A stretch of DNA of 64,000 nt, from positions 434,001-498,000 of the forward strand of contig JACKEB010000012.1 of NCBI GenBank assembly GCA_020633205.1. The letters are read 5' to 3'. Both the position numbers and the translations under genes were made by a program. The notes beneath the pieces were generated by a model that was not told the DNA's origin, did not search any database, and was given only the letters and a program-made list of their open reading frames with translations. Source of the stretch: Polyangiaceae bacterium (GTDB lineage Bacteria; Myxococcota_A; Polyangia; Polyangiales; Polyangiaceae). This document shows, piece after piece, positions 1 through 8,752 of this stretch (the first letter of the stretch is position 1; each line of letters starts with the position of its first letter).

Positions 1-2
1 CG

Positions 3-521
3 CCGGCGCTACTCGTCCCTGCTCACGTCACGACACTCGCAGAGAGCCAACAGGTGTTCCTCTTCGCCCGAGCGATGGCGAGCATTCGTCGAGGTGTGCA
101 CGCCGTGGAGAAGCTGATGCCTCGCCACATCGAAGAGCTGCTCAACGCGACTACGCGCGCCTTCGTCCCCGGATTCGGCGGCGCGGATGCGGAACTCGAC
201 AACCTCTCACGACGGATTGCCAAGGCCATCTCGCGGCGAACTCGCAAGGCACTCGAGGAGAGCGCGCCGCTCTACTCGGGGGAACCTGTCACGCACGTCG
301 AGGAGTGGTGCCGCAGGTTGCGGCTGAGTTCCGCGCGCGCCGCACTGGTGGTGGCGGATGATCTGCCGGGTACGATCAATCTCCTGCGACGCACCGAGGG
401 CGACTTGGCTGGACTGCGCGGCGCCGCGCTGGCGCAGGGCATGGCGCTGATCGACGACCTGATGCGCTTCTGGGTGAGCGAGTCGGCGTTCACGCTGCGA
501 CGCCACATCGGGATGACTTGA
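3..521 (+). CDS. 3' end of an unrecognised protein (possible TPR-protein C-terminus)
   Basis: The frame is open from the left edge, so this is the C-terminal part of a longer protein whose start lies outside the window. A GTG at 54 could start it, but the codons before it (reading PALLVPAHVTT) continue the same protein style. The visible part is about 172 residues, Arg- and Ala-rich, apparently helical and soluble, with no signal peptide, membrane segment or catalytic motif. The layout resembles the C-terminal helical region of large TPR-type proteins common in Myxococcota, but that is only an impression. The stop at 519-521 lies 35 bases before the chosen start of the next lipoprotein gene. 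Confidence 0.5.
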   Translation, partial: PALLVPAHVTTLAESQQVFLFARAMASIRRGVHAVEKLMPRHIEELLNATTRAFVPGFGGADAELDNLSRRIAKAISRRTRKALEESAPLYSGEPVTHVEEWCRRLRLSSARAALVVADDLPGTINLLRRTEGDLAGLRGAALAQGMALIDDLMRFWVSESAFTLRRHIGMT

Positions 522-556
522 GGAAGGGCAGGGAGCGCGAGCGCGTAGCACTACGG

Positions 557-1198
557 ATGGGACTGTGGCGTGGCTCCGTGTTGTGCGCCACGGCCGCGCT
601 CGCCGCCTTCGCCTGCGGAAGCTCGGGAGCGAACCAGCTCGCGGCGGAGACGGCGGGCTTGGTGCTGAAGGGAGCGGCGGCATCCACTACGCACAAGAGC
701 GACCCGCACTTTCGCGCGGAAGGTCCCTACTGTGGGGTCTGGAGAAGCGCCGATCGTGCCTGCCCGACGCTGGTCGAGTGCTCGAAGCTCGGCGGTCAGC
801 GCCTCGTGACCAACGCGTGCGTGCGCGGGGACCGAATCAAACCGGTCACGACCTGCGTTGCTAGCTCCTATGCGTACGGCGCTAAGCGACGAGCCGAGTC
901 GCGACCCTGCGCCGGAGGAGAGTTTCCATCCTGCGAGGGGCTCATCGAGCAGTCGTGTACCGAGTATGAGCAGCTCGTGTGCGTTCAAGCGGGCGGAGCA
1001 AAGCGTCTGCTCGAGTGCTGCTATGGGCGCTCCGATTGCGTCTCCAATACGTATTCGCTAGTCGCGTTGCGGCGCGCTCCCTCTCCCCCAGAAAATCCGC
1101 GCGGAGATGAGGAAGAGGCTCAGACGGATGCGTCGGTGCCAGCCGACGCGAGCTCGTCTGAGACGTGGCAGGATGCTGGCGTCGAAGAAGGGCCTTAG
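557..1198 (+). CDS. Cys-rich hypothetical lipoprotein
   Basis: I chose the ATG at 557 because it puts a signal peptide at the N-terminus (MGLWRGSVLCATAALAAFAC) ending in a lipobox with Cys20. An upstream ATG at 518 would add 13 charged residues before the signal. The mature part of about 190 residues has many Cys residues and probably several disulfides, so it is likely folded in the periplasm or on the outer membrane. The tail is acidic with repeated D/A/S. No known domain is recognised. The last four bases overlap the 3' end of the convergent lipoprotein gene on the other strand. Residues 172-180 lie over a copy of a C-rich motif that recurs elsewhere in the window. Confidence 0.7.
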   Translation: MGLWRGSVLCATAALAAFACGSSGANQLAAETAGLVLKGAAASTTHKSDPHFRAEGPYCGVWRSADRACPTLVECSKLGGQRLVTNACVRGDRIKPVTTCVASSYAYGAKRRAESRPCAGGEFPSCEGLIEQSCTEYEQLVCVQAGGAKRLLECCYGRSDCVSNTYSLVALRRAPSPPENPRGDEEEAQTDASVPADASSSETWQDAGVEEGP

Positions 1199-2427
1199 TT
1201 GCTCGTGCCGCCGGCCCCGCCGCTCCCCGAACAGGGATTGACGGGCGGCTGGCTCGGGATGAGGCCGCCGAACTTGCCTGGGTAGCCCGTGAGCTGAATG
1301 CCGATGCTCACCGCGTCACAGATCGCGCCGGGGCCTCCAGTGCCCTTGGTCGCGCGGATGTCAGAGCTGTTCTGCAGGAGGTTTTGTACCAGCCCGTACT
1401 CGAGGCTGTTGGGACAGATGTTGATGTAAACGAGCGTGTCCAATACGTCTTGAGCCGCCCATCGACCCGCTAGGATCACATTGCTCAGCGAGCTGCCATC
1501 CGCGCTGATTTGTCCAGTGAGGGTGGCGTCGGTCAGCTTGAGGAAGACCTGGCCTTCGCTGGTTTGGAAAGGGAACGCCGAGCGATCCGGGAGCCGCATC
1601 ACCAAGGTACGACCCGCGACATATGCGTTGTCATTGCCAATGATGGGCGAGTTGACGTCGCCGTTGTTGAACGCGGCGTCGGGTACGTAGAACGTGTCCG
1701 TTCCGTCCCAGTTGGGCATTCCTGGATCCGTGCTTCCGTCCGGAACTCCGTACGCGGTCTCAGCCATCCAGACCTGAACCGCGGGATCGTCGTCCTCGCC
1801 GTTCCAGCCGTCGACGTGCACGACGATCGCGGATTTGCCCTCGTTTTGGTTGTTTTGGGCTGACTGCTGAATGGTGACGTCAGCCGCTTTGAGCAACGGA
1901 ATCACCGTCGATCCGAACGCATTGTCCACGCCCGCGTTGCCGTCCCGAGCGGGCCCACTGGCGTTCTCCGCGAGGCACTCCACCGGGTTGTCCGGAGGTT
2001 CGGTGCACAAACCGTCCAGGTCGTACCCGATGTCTTTCCATGCGGGATCGGGCTGGTCGATGACGATATCCTTGAGCACCCAGATGGTGGTGGGCGCACC
2101 AGTCCCCGAGTCCTGAATGGTCGGGCGCACTGGTGGCTGCCGCGAACCGCATCCGCCGCTGCCCGCGGTTCCAGCCGACCCGGCGTTCCCGCCGGAGCCC
2201 CCCATGGCGCCGGTCGCCCCAGTCGCTCCCGCGCCTGACGCGCCCGCGTTGCCAGAGGTGCCGCCGCTCGCGCTGCTGCCTCCGAACCCGCCGGCCCCAG
2301 CGGTCGAGTCTCCGGAGAAGTAGCCGTCGAGGTCCTTACCCACCACCGAACAGCCAAGCAATCCGAGGACAGCGCTGAGCGCCCCGAGGCGGGACCAAAG
2401 ACGAGATTGTAGGTAAGGCCGGTACAT
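1195..2427 (-). CDS. Lipoprotein with Gly/Ser-rich linker
   Basis: This 410-residue protein starts at the ATG at 2427, giving a signal peptide with lipobox LGLLGC. An in-frame extension to 2760 was rejected because it would bury the signal. After the Cys comes a Gly/Ala/Ser-rich linker of about 60 residues (repeats of GASGAGA/GATGA type), typical of myxobacterial surface lipoproteins. A globular domain of about 280 residues follows, with no family I can name. It is acidic and Asn-rich with a few Cys, and ends in a second short Gly-rich tail. It is probably an outer-membrane-anchored surface protein. It is convergent with the preceding gene (4-base overlap) and divergent from the kinase gene. 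Confidence 0.8.
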   Translation of the reverse strand: MYRPYLQSRLWSRLGALSAVLGLLGCSVVGKDLDGYFSGDSTAGAGGFGGSSASGGTSGNAGASGAGATGATGAMGGSGGNAGSAGTAGSGGCGSRQPPVRPTIQDSGTGAPTTIWVLKDIVIDQPDPAWKDIGYDLDGLCTEPPDNPVECLAENASGPARDGNAGVDNAFGSTVIPLLKAADVTIQQSAQNNQNEGKSAIVVHVDGWNGEDDDPAVQVWMAETAYGVPDGSTDPGMPNWDGTDTFYVPDAAFNNGDVNSPIIGNDNAYVAGRTLVMRLPDRSAFPFQTSEGQVFLKLTDATLTGQISADGSSLSNVILAGRWAAQDVLDTLVYINICPNSLEYGLVQNLLQNSSDIRATKGTGGPGAICDAVSIGIQLTGYPGKFGGLIPSQPPVNPCSGSGGAGGTSN

Positions 2428-2891
2428 CGATCGGCGTACTCCAAGCAGCGAGAGAGGAAGCGCGACCAAAAGGTCGCTTCCTGGATCATCCCTCAAGTTG
2501 GCCAAGTCGCAAAGCGGGCTGGCATTGCCGAGCGGGAATGCGCCCAACTCGCGTGCTGCACGACCGCTGCGGACCAACCGCTTGCTTGGCACGGTCACCG
2601 CGCGCGCACCTCGGCCCACGTTCCCGTTCATAAGGCGCTGCGATTGTCCAGGTTCGTGCGCCCGCTTGCGCGCGACGCGTCGCGGCGGACCTGCAAGATG
2701 TTGCGCTCTTTCACGTCGCAGAACCGCGTGCGGAAGCGCCTTCGACCAACGAAACCACATGCGAAGAAGGCGGATTCACGTTCGAGTTACATGCTATCGT
2801 TTACGCGGTCCCGAGCAGTTCTCGGGCTGCGATCGACGACACGCTGTGGGGCGTAAGTCGCGCAGGATCGGCGAACCGGTCACGAGACAGA
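2428..2891. other. Divergent intergenic region with a hairpin in a leader
   Basis: This 464-base region separates the minus-strand lipoprotein from the plus-strand kinase and must hold both promoters. I see no convincing -35/-10 pair. A hairpin with arms at 2456-2467 and 2472-2481, a CG bulge and an AAAA loop lies 29-54 bases upstream of the lipoprotein start. It could sit in that mRNA's leader. No protein-coding frame here looks real. Confidence 0.4.
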
Positions 2892-4472
2892 ATGAGTCAC
2901 AAGGCAGTTTCCGTGTCCGCAAATTCGCACCCTCGTCACAGCGCGGATCGAGAACGACTCGATGGCCGTTACGAACTGTTCGAGGAGATCGCCATTGGTG
3001 GAATGGCGACAGTGCAGCTGGGCCGTTTGTTGGGCCCTGCAGGCTTCACCAAGCCCGTAGCGATCAAGCGTGTTCACAGACACCTCGTGGGTGAGCCCGA
3101 GTTCATCGAGATGTTCCTCGACGAAGCGCGTCTGGCGGCGCGCGTGCGACACCCAAACGTCGTGCCCACCCTCGACGTCGTACAACGCGGCGAAGAAGTG
3201 TGCCTGGTGCTCGACTATGTCGAGGGTGAGGCATTCAGCAAGCTGCTCAAGTTCGCCCGCAAGACCGGGATTGAGGTGAAGCCTGAGCTGGTCGCGGCAG
3301 TGATGATCGGCGCCTTGTATGGCTTGCACGCTGCACACGATGCCAAAGACGAGAATGGCGATCCGCTGGGGATCGTGCATCGAGACGTGTCCCCGCAGAA
3401 CATCATGCTCGGGGTGGACGGTATTCCGCGCGTGCTCGATTTCGGCGTGGCCAAGGGTTCCGGGAGGATCCAGGCCACGCGGGACGGGCAGCTCAAGGGC
3501 AAGGTCCGCTACATGGCTCCTGAGCAGGCGCGGGGCGAGGAAATCTCCGCGCGGACTGACATCTACGCGGCGGGCGTCGTGCTCTACGAGTCGCTCACGG
3601 GGCAGCGCATCATCGATGGGGAAAACGAGATCGCGCAGCTGAACCAGGTGCTCGAGACCCCGGCGCCCAAGCCAAGCGACGTGGATTCAGCCTTCGCAGC
3701 CTTTGATGCAATCGTCGCCAAGGCGCTGGCGAAGGACGCGGCGGATCGCTACGAGTCGGCCCGTGACATGGCCGTCGAGCTGGAACACGCCATTCGCCCC
3801 ATGTCGAACTACGAGGTCGGCGAGTGGGTGAAGAAAGTCGCGGCCACGCCGCTCGCGGATCGCGCCGCGAAGATGCGCCGGATGGAGCAGTGCGCGACAG
3901 GCGAGGTCACGAGCATCACCGGAGTGATGGTGGCCGGTACCTTGAACCCACCCAGCGTGCCCACCATCGCTGCGGGCGTGTTGGATGCGACGCCACCCGA
4001 GCGGGAGGAGCGCAAGCGCGGGGTATTCTGGGTTGCCGGCGCCGTGTTGCTCGTGTGTCTGCTCGCGACCGGCTTCATCATCTCCCGGCTTGGTTCTGCG
4101 GACGCTGCAGCTAGCGCGCCGCCCCAGAGCGATGTACCTCAGGCCGCCAAGCAAGCACAGCCGGCCCCGCCAACCGCGGAGCAGCCCGCAAACCCCACGG
4201 CAACGACAGCAGCACCTGCGGTGCCGAGCGATGTGCCGGATATCGACGAGCTAGCAGCTCAGAAGGAGGCCGCTCAAGGGCAGTCAGCGAAGCCCGCTGC
4301 CACGGCTCCCGCGAAGCGCGCCCCTGCCAGCACTGCAAAGTCAGTCCCAGCGGAGCCCACCCCCCCAAAGGCCGAGCCAAAGCCAACGGCGAAGCCGGCC
4401 GTGGACTGCAGCTCCCCGGTGTGGGTCGATTCCAAAGGGATCAAACACGTCAAGACGGAATGCCTGAAGTGA
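2892..4472 (+). CDS. Transmembrane Ser/Thr protein kinase (PknB-like)
   Basis: The kinase domain spans residues about 27-300. It has a Gly-rich loop (GGMATVQLG, 36-44), the ATP-binding Lys59 in VAIKR, a catalytic loop HRDVSPQN and a DFG motif, so all core residues are present. One membrane helix at about 377-399 is followed by a Pro/Ala/Lys-rich extracytoplasmic stretch and a short C-terminal segment with paired Cys (CSSPVWVDSKG...CLK). Such tails are common in myxobacterial kinases. The kinase domain should face the cytoplasm and the tail the periplasm. The next gene starts 8 bases downstream and encodes a PEGA-like membrane protein, so the two probably form one signalling unit. The ribosome binding site is weak. 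Confidence 0.93.
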   Translation: MSHKAVSVSANSHPRHSADRERLDGRYELFEEIAIGGMATVQLGRLLGPAGFTKPVAIKRVHRHLVGEPEFIEMFLDEARLAARVRHPNVVPTLDVVQRGEEVCLVLDYVEGEAFSKLLKFARKTGIEVKPELVAAVMIGALYGLHAAHDAKDENGDPLGIVHRDVSPQNIMLGVDGIPRVLDFGVAKGSGRIQATRDGQLKGKVRYMAPEQARGEEISARTDIYAAGVVLYESLTGQRIIDGENEIAQLNQVLETPAPKPSDVDSAFAAFDAIVAKALAKDAADRYESARDMAVELEHAIRPMSNYEVGEWVKKVAATPLADRAAKMRRMEQCATGEVTSITGVMVAGTLNPPSVPTIAAGVLDATPPEREERKRGVFWVAGAVLLVCLLATGFIISRLGSADAAASAPPQSDVPQAAKQAQPAPPTAEQPANPTATTAAPAVPSDVPDIDELAAQKEAAQGQSAKPAATAPAKRAPASTAKSVPAEPTPPKAEPKPTAKPAVDCSSPVWVDSKGIKHVKTECLK

Positions 4473-4480
4473 GTTCAAGA

Positions 4481-5395
4481 ATGCTCCGTAGTTCTCAGTT
4501 CCGGATCCTCACCATCGCACTCGCTGGGAGCTGCTGGCTCAGCGGAGGGGTTGCGGTGGCTGCCGACGACGCCCCAAACCAACAGCAGTGTGCTGATAGT
4601 TACGTCAAGGCGCAGACCCAGCGTCGCGACGGAGACTTGATGGGCGCTCGGGAGCAGCTCTTGGTGTGTGCGAGCCAAACCTGCTTGGCAGCGGTGCAAA
4701 AGGACTGCGCACAGTGGCTCACCGAGGTCGAGTCGAGTGTGCCGAGCGTCGTCTTCGAAATCGAAGGCGCAGACGTCAAAGACGTGCATGTGGAAGTCGA
4801 CGGGGTAGCCGTCGATGAAGACGCGCGCGCCGGGCGTGCGGTCAGCCTCAATCCGGGAAAGCACACTTTTAAGTTCACGTTTCCCGACGGCACCACCAAG
4901 GAGCAAGAGGTAACACTACTCGAGGGGCAGAAGAACAAGGCCGTGAAGACCAGCGCGGGTGGACAAGGCGCGGACGCTACCAGTGGTAACGGTGCAGGCG
5001 ATGCATCGGGGCCCGAGCCGACCCCAGGCGAGGGACCGGGTGCGTTGCCCTGGGCATTCGTTGGGCTGGGTGTCGTGGGGCTCGGGGTTGCGACGGGGTT
5101 TTGGCTAGACGCTTCTGGCAAGCTCGACGACTTGGATGGCAGCGGCTGTGCCCCGAACTGCTCGAGTTCGGACCGCGATGCGATCGAGCAGAGCCGTCTG
5201 ATCGGTGACATTGGCTTCGGGGTTGGCATCGTCTCCTTGGGGGTTGCCACAGTACTGTGGCTTGGCTCAGGGAGCGGCTCCGGCAGCGCAACGATGGATA
5301 CCGAAGCACGGCGCAAGCGGCGCGAGCAGGCGTTGAAGTTCGACGTTCGCGGCGTGCGAGGCGGCAGCTTGGCGACCTTCGGCGGCTCGTTCTAG
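4481..5395 (+). CDS. PEGA-like exported membrane protein, kinase partner
   Basis: This 304-residue protein has an N-terminal signal peptide ending near VAVAADDAP. A Cys-containing helical region follows (residues about 35-85), then a beta-rich PEGA-like segment (VEVDGVAV...LNPGKHTFKF). After a Gly/Pro linker come two hydrophobic segments near 195-215 and 245-265. The ATG at 4481 was preferred because it begins the signal peptide. An ATG at 4460 would overlap the kinase stop. PEGA domains are usually extracytoplasmic adhesion or carbohydrate-facing modules. Position and spacing suggest co-transcription with the upstream kinase, with this protein as a sensor or partner of its periplasmic tail. 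That link is inference. Confidence 0.72.
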   Translation: MLRSSQFRILTIALAGSCWLSGGVAVAADDAPNQQQCADSYVKAQTQRRDGDLMGAREQLLVCASQTCLAAVQKDCAQWLTEVESSVPSVVFEIEGADVKDVHVEVDGVAVDEDARAGRAVSLNPGKHTFKFTFPDGTTKEQEVTLLEGQKNKAVKTSAGGQGADATSGNGAGDASGPEPTPGEGPGALPWAFVGLGVVGLGVATGFWLDASGKLDDLDGSGCAPNCSSSDRDAIEQSRLIGDIGFGVGIVSLGVATVLWLGSGSGSGSATMDTEARRKRREQALKFDVRGVRGGSLATFGGSF

Positions 5396-5426
5396 CTGCT
5401 AGGCTCCGCGAGCTGCGATGTTGAGC

Positions 5427-6302
5427 TTAGAACGGGCTCGAGACTGGGGTCGCTAGGATGGATTCCAGGGCGTTGAGCTGGCTGCGCACGCTCTGAAAGC
5501 GGTCCTCAGGGGCGATTGCGAGGGCCTTTTCCACCCAGAAATCAATCGCCGCCGGCAGCGACTTGCGCAGCGCTTGCAAGCTGGGGCGCTCCCCCTTGGT
5601 CGCCCACTGCATGGTGTTGATCAGGCCGCCACGGGGAGTTGGCACCTTCGAGCTCAAGGCGCGGAACACGATCACGCCTAGAGCGTAGACGTCGATGCGA
5701 TGATCCAAGATTCGCGGGTTGCCTTCCCACGCTTCGGGCGCGATGTAGCTCGGCGAGCCAGCGACCATGCCATCATCCGTGAGCGCGCTGGCGTTCAGCA
5801 CCTTCACCAAGCCGAAGTCCAGTAGGCGCACGCCACCACCGTGCTGCTTGTCGATGACGAAGATGTTGGCCGGCTTGAGATCGCGGTGGACGATACCTTG
5901 CGCGTGCGCCGCCTCCAGGGTGTCGACCACTGGGCGCAGCAGCATCAGCAGGCGATCGGGTTTGATTTGGCCGCCTACGCTCTCCGCTTGAGCCAGGTAA
6001 TCCTCCAGGTTCTGGCCGTGGAGCATCTCCATCACGATGTAGATCATCCCGTCGTCCGCGTGACGGATGTTGTGGACGTGCACTGCGTGGGTGCCGCGAA
6101 GTTGAGCCATGGCTTGCGCTTCACGTTCCAGGCGCCGGTTGTACTGCGGATCGAAACCGAAGCCGCCGCCGAGGAACTTGAGCGCAACTTCGTCCCGCGT
6201 CTCGAGGTCGCGCGCGCGGTAGACCACGCCGTGAGCCCCAGAACCGACCTTTGCCAAGATGCGGTAGCGACCTTGGATCACGGTTCCGGGTTCGTACGCC
6301 AT
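5427..6302 (-). CDS. Cytosolic Ser/Thr protein kinase
   Basis: This protein of about 291 residues is almost entirely kinase domain. It has a Gly-rich loop GSGAHGVVY, the Lys in EVALKFL, catalytic loop HRDLKPAN, DFG and the APE-type motif (IAPEAWE). No transmembrane segment or sensor tail follows, so it should be soluble. The start is the ATG at 6302, next to an in-frame TTG at 6305. It is convergent with the PEGA-like gene (31-base gap). It lies downstream of arsS-like and CMD genes on the same strand, 67 bases after arsS, so co-transcription is possible. No substrate can be inferred. Confidence 0.92.
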   Translation of the reverse strand: MAYEPGTVIQGRYRILAKVGSGAHGVVYRARDLETRDEVALKFLGGGFGFDPQYNRRLEREAQAMAQLRGTHAVHVHNIRHADDGMIYIVMEMLHGQNLEDYLAQAESVGGQIKPDRLLMLLRPVVDTLEAAHAQGIVHRDLKPANIFVIDKQHGGGVRLLDFGLVKVLNASALTDDGMVAGSPSYIAPEAWEGNPRILDHRIDVYALGVIVFRALSSKVPTPRGGLINTMQWATKGERPSLQALRKSLPAAIDFWVEKALAIAPEDRFQSVRSQLNALESILATPVSSPF

Positions 6303-6369
6303 CAACCTTGAACGCTACTCCGCTCGCAAGTTCCGCGCAAACTACTCGCCGGCGGCCGTAGTCCTGAGC

Positions 6370-7407
6370 TCAGGCGGTGGCTCCGCCGCAGCTCGAGCCG
6401 GCGCCAGCAGTGCAACCGAAGCAGTGACGCGCCACGCGGATGCTGCGCGCTGAGAGCGCCTGGGAGGCAAAATCTTTGATGTGTTGGATGTCGCCTGCAA
6501 GACCCAGGTCGAGCATTTGGTTGAAGTCGCAGTCGTAGAGTCGGCCATCGTAGGCAACGCTCAGCGTGTTGCGGCACATCACGCCTCGTGCTGCAGCCGG
6601 GTTGAACGCCGCGACGAGGCGAGTGAGGTACGCCTCGAGGTTTTCGCTCTCGATCAGCCACTCGAGGTAGCGGCTGATCGGCATGTTGGTGATGGTATAC
6701 AGGGCGTCAAAGGTCACACCATGGCGCGCCTCGAGCTCTCGTTTCCATTCGCGTTCGAGGGATGCTTGATTTGCCGGGAGGAAAGCCCCGAGAGGGTTCG
6801 TCACGAGCACGAGTCGGTGCTTGCCGCGCCCGTAACCCACGGCGTTGAGGCTTCGAAGCGCGCGAATGCTCTTGGCAAAGACCCCATCACCGCGCTGACT
6901 GTCGGTGCCCAGGGCTCGATAGTGGGGGAGGGAACACACCACCTCGACGTCGTGAGCGGCGAAGAACTCCGGTAGATCCGCTCCGGATGGCGTCTCAAGC
7001 ACCGTCAGGTTGCAGCGATCGATGACGTGGCGTTCGAGCCCTCTGACGGCTTCCACGAACCAGCGAAAGTTGGCGTTTAGCTCCGGGGCGCCGCCGGTGA
7101 TGTCGACGCTGCGTATGTCACTTGCGCGGAGCGCATCCAAGCACTGTTCGAAGACTTCTCGGGACATCTGTTCCCGGCGGTCGGGGCCCGCGTCGACATG
7201 GCAGTGGCGACAGGTCTGGTTGCAGAGCTTCCCCACATTGACCTGCAGGATCTCGAGTTCCGTTGGCTGCAGCGGCCATAACCCTGCGGAATCGAGCGCG
7301 GTCTCGAACTCGCGCTCGATGGTCGGGGCGTCCAGCACTTCGAGCTGTCTCCCTGGCGCTGCCAATGGGAGTCTCCTCGCGTGCTGCGAGCGGATCGGCG
7401 CCCCCAT
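6370..7407 (-). CDS. arsS: ArsS-like radical SAM protein (arsenosugar biosynthesis type)
   Basis: Radical SAM enzyme with the iron-sulfur motif CNQTCRHCHVDAG (Cx3Cx2C followed by HVDAG), a signature of the ArsS family. It also has the SAM-side motif DITGGAPELN and a Cys-rich C-terminal SPASM-like region (CRNTLSV, CDFNQML, CFGCTAGAGSSCGG). At 345 residues it is normal length. ArsS is known to join a dimethylarsinoyl group to the 5'-deoxyadenosyl moiety on the way to arsenosugars. Its ATG overlaps the stop of the upstream CMD gene (TAATG), implying coupled translation. The usual partner methyltransferase ArsM is not in the window. Family assignment is strong; in vivo function here is inferred. 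Confidence 0.88.
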   Translation of the reverse strand: MGAPIRSQHARRLPLAAPGRQLEVLDAPTIEREFETALDSAGLWPLQPTELEILQVNVGKLCNQTCRHCHVDAGPDRREQMSREVFEQCLDALRASDIRSVDITGGAPELNANFRWFVEAVRGLERHVIDRCNLTVLETPSGADLPEFFAAHDVEVVCSLPHYRALGTDSQRGDGVFAKSIRALRSLNAVGYGRGKHRLVLVTNPLGAFLPANQASLEREWKRELEARHGVTFDALYTITNMPISRYLEWLIESENLEAYLTRLVAAFNPAAARGVMCRNTLSVAYDGRLYDCDFNQMLDLGLAGDIQHIKDFASQALSARSIRVARHCFGCTAGAGSSCGGATA

Positions 7408-7739
7408 TACATCGAGACCTTGTCGGCGTGGTTACGCATCTGCACGCCGTGGACGAGGCTAGCGCCGCCGCGCACCGCGGCAGCCACATGAATCGCCTCG
7501 GTCATCTGTTCCCGATCAGCGCCCTTCTCCAGGCTGCCCTTGGTGAACGAGTCGATGCAGTAGGGGCACTGAATCGCGTGGGCTACCGCGAGCCCGATCA
7601 GAGACTTCTCCCGGGCGCTCAGCGCGCCGTCCTTGAAGACCGCGCCGTACCAAGCGAAGAACTTCTCCGCGAGCTCGGGACTGAAGTCGGCAATTGCACC
7701 GAACTTCTTCAGGTCATCGCTATCGTAATAGTCCGTCAT
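7407..7739 (-). CDS. Arsenosugar-associated CMD/AhpD-like protein
   Basis: Small 110-residue protein of the carboxymuconolactone decarboxylase/AhpD superfamily, with the redox CPYC motif followed by IDSFTKG. This family often sits beside arsS and is then called the arsenosugar biosynthesis-associated peroxidase-like protein. The CxxC suggests thiol-dependent redox activity. The ATG at 7739 is well placed, and the stop overlaps the arsS start by one base. The conserved motif has two ordinary Cys codons, unlike some AhpD-like proteins that carry selenocysteine. Confidence 0.85.
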   Translation of the reverse strand: MTDYYDSDDLKKFGAIADFSPELAEKFFAWYGAVFKDGALSAREKSLIGLAVAHAIQCPYCIDSFTKGSLEKGADREQMTEAIHVAAAVRGGASLVHGVQMRNHADKVSM

Positions 7740-7830
7740 GAACGAGGCCTCCGGCGTTCACATACCACTCGGGTGTGTTTACGCGGGAGGCCCAGTGCGC
7801 GTTTCAACGCGAATCCGCGAAGCGGATCGT

Positions 7831-8193
7831 TCAGTTGATGACGGGATCGAGCGCCTGCTGGAAGTTCTCAGCCGTGAAGGGCTTTGCGATCAAGAACAGC
7901 GCGCCGGCGCCGCTTGCTCGAGCCCGCATCTCTGCTGTGCCTTCCGAGGTCACGAAGCCAAACTTCACTTTCGTGCCGTCGGCGCCGAGGGTCTCGAGCA
8001 GCTCGATGCCCGTCATCTCCGGCATGTTCCAGTCGGAGAGCACCAGATCAGGTGCCGCTCCGCGGATCTTGTCTAGCGCCTCTCGGCCGTTCTCGGCCTC
8101 GTCGATGTCATGGTTTCCGTAGCCAGCCTGTCGCAGCGTGCGGCGTACGATCATGCGCATTGCCTTGCTGTCATCCACGATCAGTATCTTCAT
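7831..8193 (-). CDS. Single-domain CheY-like response regulator
   Basis: This 120-residue receiver domain has no output domain. The acidic pocket (D7, D8), phospho-acceptor D54 (SDWNMPEM), T81/S82 and K103 (AKPF) are all present. It resembles chemotaxis CheY or regulators of gliding or kinase networks, which pass the signal by protein contact. The ATG at 8193 has a GAGAGAG ribosome binding site. It stands 91 bases upstream of the CMD/arsS pair on the same strand and has no adjacent histidine kinase, so its partner must lie elsewhere. Confidence 0.93.
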   Translation of the reverse strand: MKILIVDDSKAMRMIVRRTLRQAGYGNHDIDEAENGREALDKIRGAAPDLVLSDWNMPEMTGIELLETLGADGTKVKFGFVTSEGTAEMRARASGAGALFLIAKPFTAENFQQALDPVIN

Positions 8194-8410
8194 GCTCTCT
8201 CGCCTGGTGGTTCGGCAGCGCCGAGTGGTTGAGGTGATGCCGACGCTCGCAATCGCGTCGGCGCACTCAGCCTGAACAAACGGCCCACCTCGGGAGGTCT
8301 GAAGTCTTTTCTCGTTGGCTCGGCCCCAGCGGTCTGCGCGGTGCCGACTAGCTCAGCCCCAAGCGACCCAGGCGAAAGCGCTTCCCGGCCTCGAGGCGCG
8401 GGATGCACAA

Positions 8411-8440
8411 ACGCAAAACGGCCCCGGAATTCCGGGGCCG
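8411..8440 (-). terminator. Rho-independent terminator of tRNA-Leu
   Basis: A perfect 22-base palindrome at 8419-8440 (CGGCCCCGG/CCGGGGCCG around AATT) is followed, reading on the minus strand, by TTTTGCGTTTG. It starts 18 bases past the tRNA 3' end, exactly where an intrinsic terminator is expected. Confidence 0.85.
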
Positions 8441-8458
8441 TTCGAGCTGTGCTGTCTG

Positions 8459-8542
8459 TGCGAAGGAGAGGACTTGAACCTCCACGAGAGTTACCCCACT
8501 AGAACCTGAATCTAGCGCGTCTGCCAATTCCGCCACCTTCGC
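8459..8542 (-). tRNA. tRNA-Leu (anticodon CAG)
   Basis: The reverse complement folds as a class II tRNA. It has acceptor stem GCGAAGG/CCTTCGC with discriminator A, anticodon stem CTAGA/TCTAG around the loop TTCAGGT (anticodon CAG at 8506-8508), a long variable arm and the T-loop sequence GGTTCAAGTCC. CCA is not encoded. It is 84 bases long. Confidence 0.96.
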
Positions 8543-8588
8543 GAGTAGTCGGAGCCTTACAACCCTTACGGGTCGCTCGGGGGAAGGA

Positions 8589-8617
8589 CTTATGCTCCAG
8601 ATGTTTCACCTGCGCAA
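8589..8617 (-). promoter_or_regulatory. Possible promoter of tRNA-Leu
   Basis: On the minus strand TTGCGC (8612-8617) and CATAAG (8589-8594) are 17 bases apart. That gives a -35/-10 pair about 50 bases upstream of the tRNA. The match to consensus is only partial. Confidence 0.3.
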
Positions 8618-8752
8618 GGGTTTTGCACACTTATGTAGCTGGTCCTCAATCCACCGCTTCAGAATCTTAGCCGGCGGCCGATCTCAAGGGCGTGAGGCCA
8701 GTTTCTTCAGCAATACGTCGGGAGAAGACGCATCAGGCGCCGTGGGGGTCCC

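Noticed and set aside
2428..2760. N-terminal extension of the minus-strand lipoprotein
   Set aside because: It would place 111 Arg-rich residues before a clear lipoprotein signal peptide.
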